Source of the DNA: Acinetobacter sp. NCu2D-2
GTDB taxonomy: Bacteria; Pseudomonadota; Gammaproteobacteria; Pseudomonadales; Moraxellaceae
DNA: 64,000 nt
Assembly: GCF_001647675.1 (NCBI RefSeq)
Contig: NZ_CP015594.1
Span: forward strand, 1,178,001 to 1,242,000
Direction of reading: 5' to 3'
Shown here: in pieces, positions 62,583 to 64,000 of the stretch
How the letters are laid out: every line of letters starts with the position of its first letter
How positions within the stretch are numbered: the stretch's first letter is position 1
Position numbers and translations under genes: made by a program
Notes under the pieces: generated by a model
Database searches by the model: none
The model's input: only the letters and a program-made list of their open reading frames with translations
What the model was told of the DNA's origin: nothing

Positions 62583-64000
62583 TTAATTTATAATATTGTC
62601 AAACATTGGTGCTAGGATTTTATTACCATATTGATTTATATGATCACCATCACTGTATAGCGGATGCCCATCATAGTTTGAAATACATGTTCCAGTTTTA
62701 CATAAAATTTTAGCAGGGGATAAAATTTTAGCACCACATTTACTAGCAACAGATTCAAGTATTCTGTTTATTTTATTAGATCTTTTTTCATATTCGATTT
62801 TTGATATCCCTATCTCATCTTGATTAACCTTTAAAATTAAATTTTTAGCCATAACTTGAGGTACGTTTTTTCCTTGTTCAGGAATACTTTGCACTACAAA
62901 AACAGGGTTTTGCTTTGAAATCCCGCAAATTGTTTTTTCAAAATTCGTTTCAAAATACTCATATTTAAGATTTTTATTTTCGTGCTTTTCAGTAAAGTAG
63001 ATAATTTGTTTATTTTCTTTACTAGGATCATTTTCTCCTTCCATTCTCTGTAGATATCGGCTGACCAAAATAATAGGGGTGTCTTTTATATTTGATAGAT
63101 AATCAAATCGTATTTTATTGACTTCATCACAATAATTATAAGTACTATTGAAATGTGCATTTAAGATGAAGGGGCAACCTGGTGTAGAGATTGATAGAAT
63201 TCCTTCTTTATGCAAATTTATCTTAGAAGTTAGATTAGGTAATAATGAGGAAGCATGGCTATCACCGACTATAATAGCTTTAATATTAGTTTTATTACCA
63301 ATCGTACAATTCGTAAGCTTTGAATTAACTGATGAAGTTTCACATTCCTGTTTTAAATCTATTCTAGCAGGCTCAATAATTTCAAGCACTTCTTTCGAAT
63401 AGTGGTTTTTGAAGCCATCAGTATCTTTTACAAGATAACCACTTATAAAAATGAATAAGAAAAGATAAAAAGGTTTTACTTTTAGAATATCTTTCCATGA
63501 ATTAAAACGAGGAAAATTAATTTTTTCAATGAAATTATAGCTTAAAAAACCTAATAGAATTGAAAGAGGAATCCCCAACATCCACCAATCTACAATTGCA
63601 AAGTAGAATCCAAAAACGACTAATGGCCAATGCCAAACATAAATAGAGTATGACCATTGACCAATTTTATTTGTCATAGCATTATTAAGAATGATATTAT
63701 TTTGATAGTGACTTAATATAATTAAATATGAACCTAACACTGGGATTAATGCCATATAACCAGGCCATGGCATATTTTTTGAAATAAAGAAATAAGATGA
63801 AATAATTAATATTAAACCACAATATTGTAATACAATTCGGTTTATATTGTTCTTGAATGACAATGGATATAAAAAAGCTAATCCACCTAAAAGCATTTCC
63901 CATGCCCGACTTGTAAGAACAAAATATGCTGTTTTACTATCTTTATATGTGGCATAGATGCAGTAAATAAAGCTGGCTAAAAATAAAGCCAATATTACCC
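62583..64000 (-). CDS. OafA-type acyltransferase with SGNH domain (N-terminus beyond window)
   Basis: The open frame continues past the right edge with no start inside the window; about 472 residues are visible. The first part is the membrane half of an acyltransferase-3 protein (several helices, including the YSIYVWHWPLVVFGFYF landmark). The C-terminal part (about the last 270 residues) is an SGNH domain with GDSHASSLLPNL and the catalytic pair in DGDHINQYGNK. Such proteins O-acetylate LPS, capsule or peptidoglycan sugars in the envelope. The DNA is markedly AT-rich, suggesting an exchangeable surface locus. Confidence 0.85.
   Translation of the reverse strand, partial: VILALFLASFIYCIYATYKDSKTAYFVLTSRAWEMLLGGLAFLYPLSFKNNINRIVLQYCGLILIISSYFFISKNMPWPGYMALIPVLGSYLIILSHYQNNIILNNAMTNKIGQWSYSIYVWHWPLVVFGFYFAIVDWWMLGIPLSILLGFLSYNFIEKINFPRFNSWKDILKVKPFYLFLFIFISGYLVKDTDGFKNHYSKEVLEIIEPARIDLKQECETSSVNSKLTNCTIGNKTNIKAIIVGDSHASSLLPNLTSKINLHKEGILSISTPGCPFILNAHFNSTYNYCDEVNKIRFDYLSNIKDTPIILVSRYLQRMEGENDPSKENKQIIYFTEKHENKNLKYEYFETNFEKTICGISKQNPVFVVQSIPEQGKNVPQVMAKNLILKVNQDEIGISKIEYEKRSNKINRILESVASKCGAKILSPAKILCKTGTCISNYDGHPLYSDGDHINQYGNKILAPMFDNIIN

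Noticed and set aside
1..64000. tRNA, rRNA, CRISPR array or prophage genes
   Set aside because: I saw no cloverleaf, rRNA sequence, repeat-spacer array, or phage structural or integrase gene; a covariance-model scan would be needed to exclude small RNAs.

Overview
This looks like 64 kb of an Acinetobacter chromosome. The DNA is AT-rich, and the gene content and order (iscRSUA-hscBA-fdx, a phasin-like gene then hupB and ppiD, ilvA divergent from rpiA, clpS-clpA, aroQ-accB-accC, tusDCB-tusE) fit a strictly aerobic gammaproteobacterium of the Moraxellaceae. The genus call is inferred from protein sequence; no rRNA or tRNA gene was seen. Most of the window is core genome. Accessory patches are the left edge (a low-GC unknown gene plus an IS30-family element), the IS5-family insertion near 41.3-42.1 kb, and the right edge (a surface O-acyltransferase cut by the window end).

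Layout. 0-3.1 kb: end of an unknown gene, a 575-aa orphan protein, and an IS30 element. 3.1-8.6 kb: complete ISC iron-sulfur cluster operon on the minus strand, preceded by a near-consensus IscR type 1 site overlapping its promoter. 8.7-12.5 kb: a membrane-anchored hypothetical, a phasin-like protein, HU and PpiD. 12.5-21.6 kb: DUF2797, a small conserved protein, a DUF937 protein with an internal duplication, a YqiJ-like membrane protein, a Rieske protein coupled to a PfkB kinase, a GNAT protein, an M16 peptidase and outer-membrane phospholipase A. 21.7-26.2 kb: a TrkH/TrkA-type potassium uptake pair, ilvA, rpiA. 26.3-32 kb: a YgjP-like metallopeptidase, an orphan sulfonate/taurine-type binding lipoprotein, a four-domain rhodanese, argC and a DUF6776 protein. 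31.9-36.6 kb: clpS-clpA, ynfA, an exported hypothetical, argF. 36.7-39.6 kb: a TetR regulator divergent from prpB-prpC, a methylcitrate locus that ends early. 39.6-43.4 kb: CinA-like protein, small unknown proteins, a Gln-rich micro-protein, an IS5 element and an MFS gene with a homopolymer frameshift. 43.4-49.4 kb: amidase, MASE1-GGDEF cyclase, exported hypothetical, aroQ-accB-accC.

50.1-56.0 kb is the most interesting block. It is a tight six-gene minus-strand operon resembling the uncharacterised E. coli ynbABCD genes: a CDP-alcohol phosphatidyltransferase, a hydrolase-methyltransferase fusion, a PAP2-phosphatase fusion, a small membrane protein, a lysophospholipid acyltransferase and a second-type phosphatidate cytidylyltransferase. 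Together they could form a self-contained route to an unusual phospholipid head group. 56.1-64 kb: ybaK, a YncE-type beta-propeller, a small membrane-anchored protein, tusDCB-tusE for tRNA 2-thiolation, an epimerase-like protein, fumC behind a probable Fur box, and a partial OafA-type acyltransferase.
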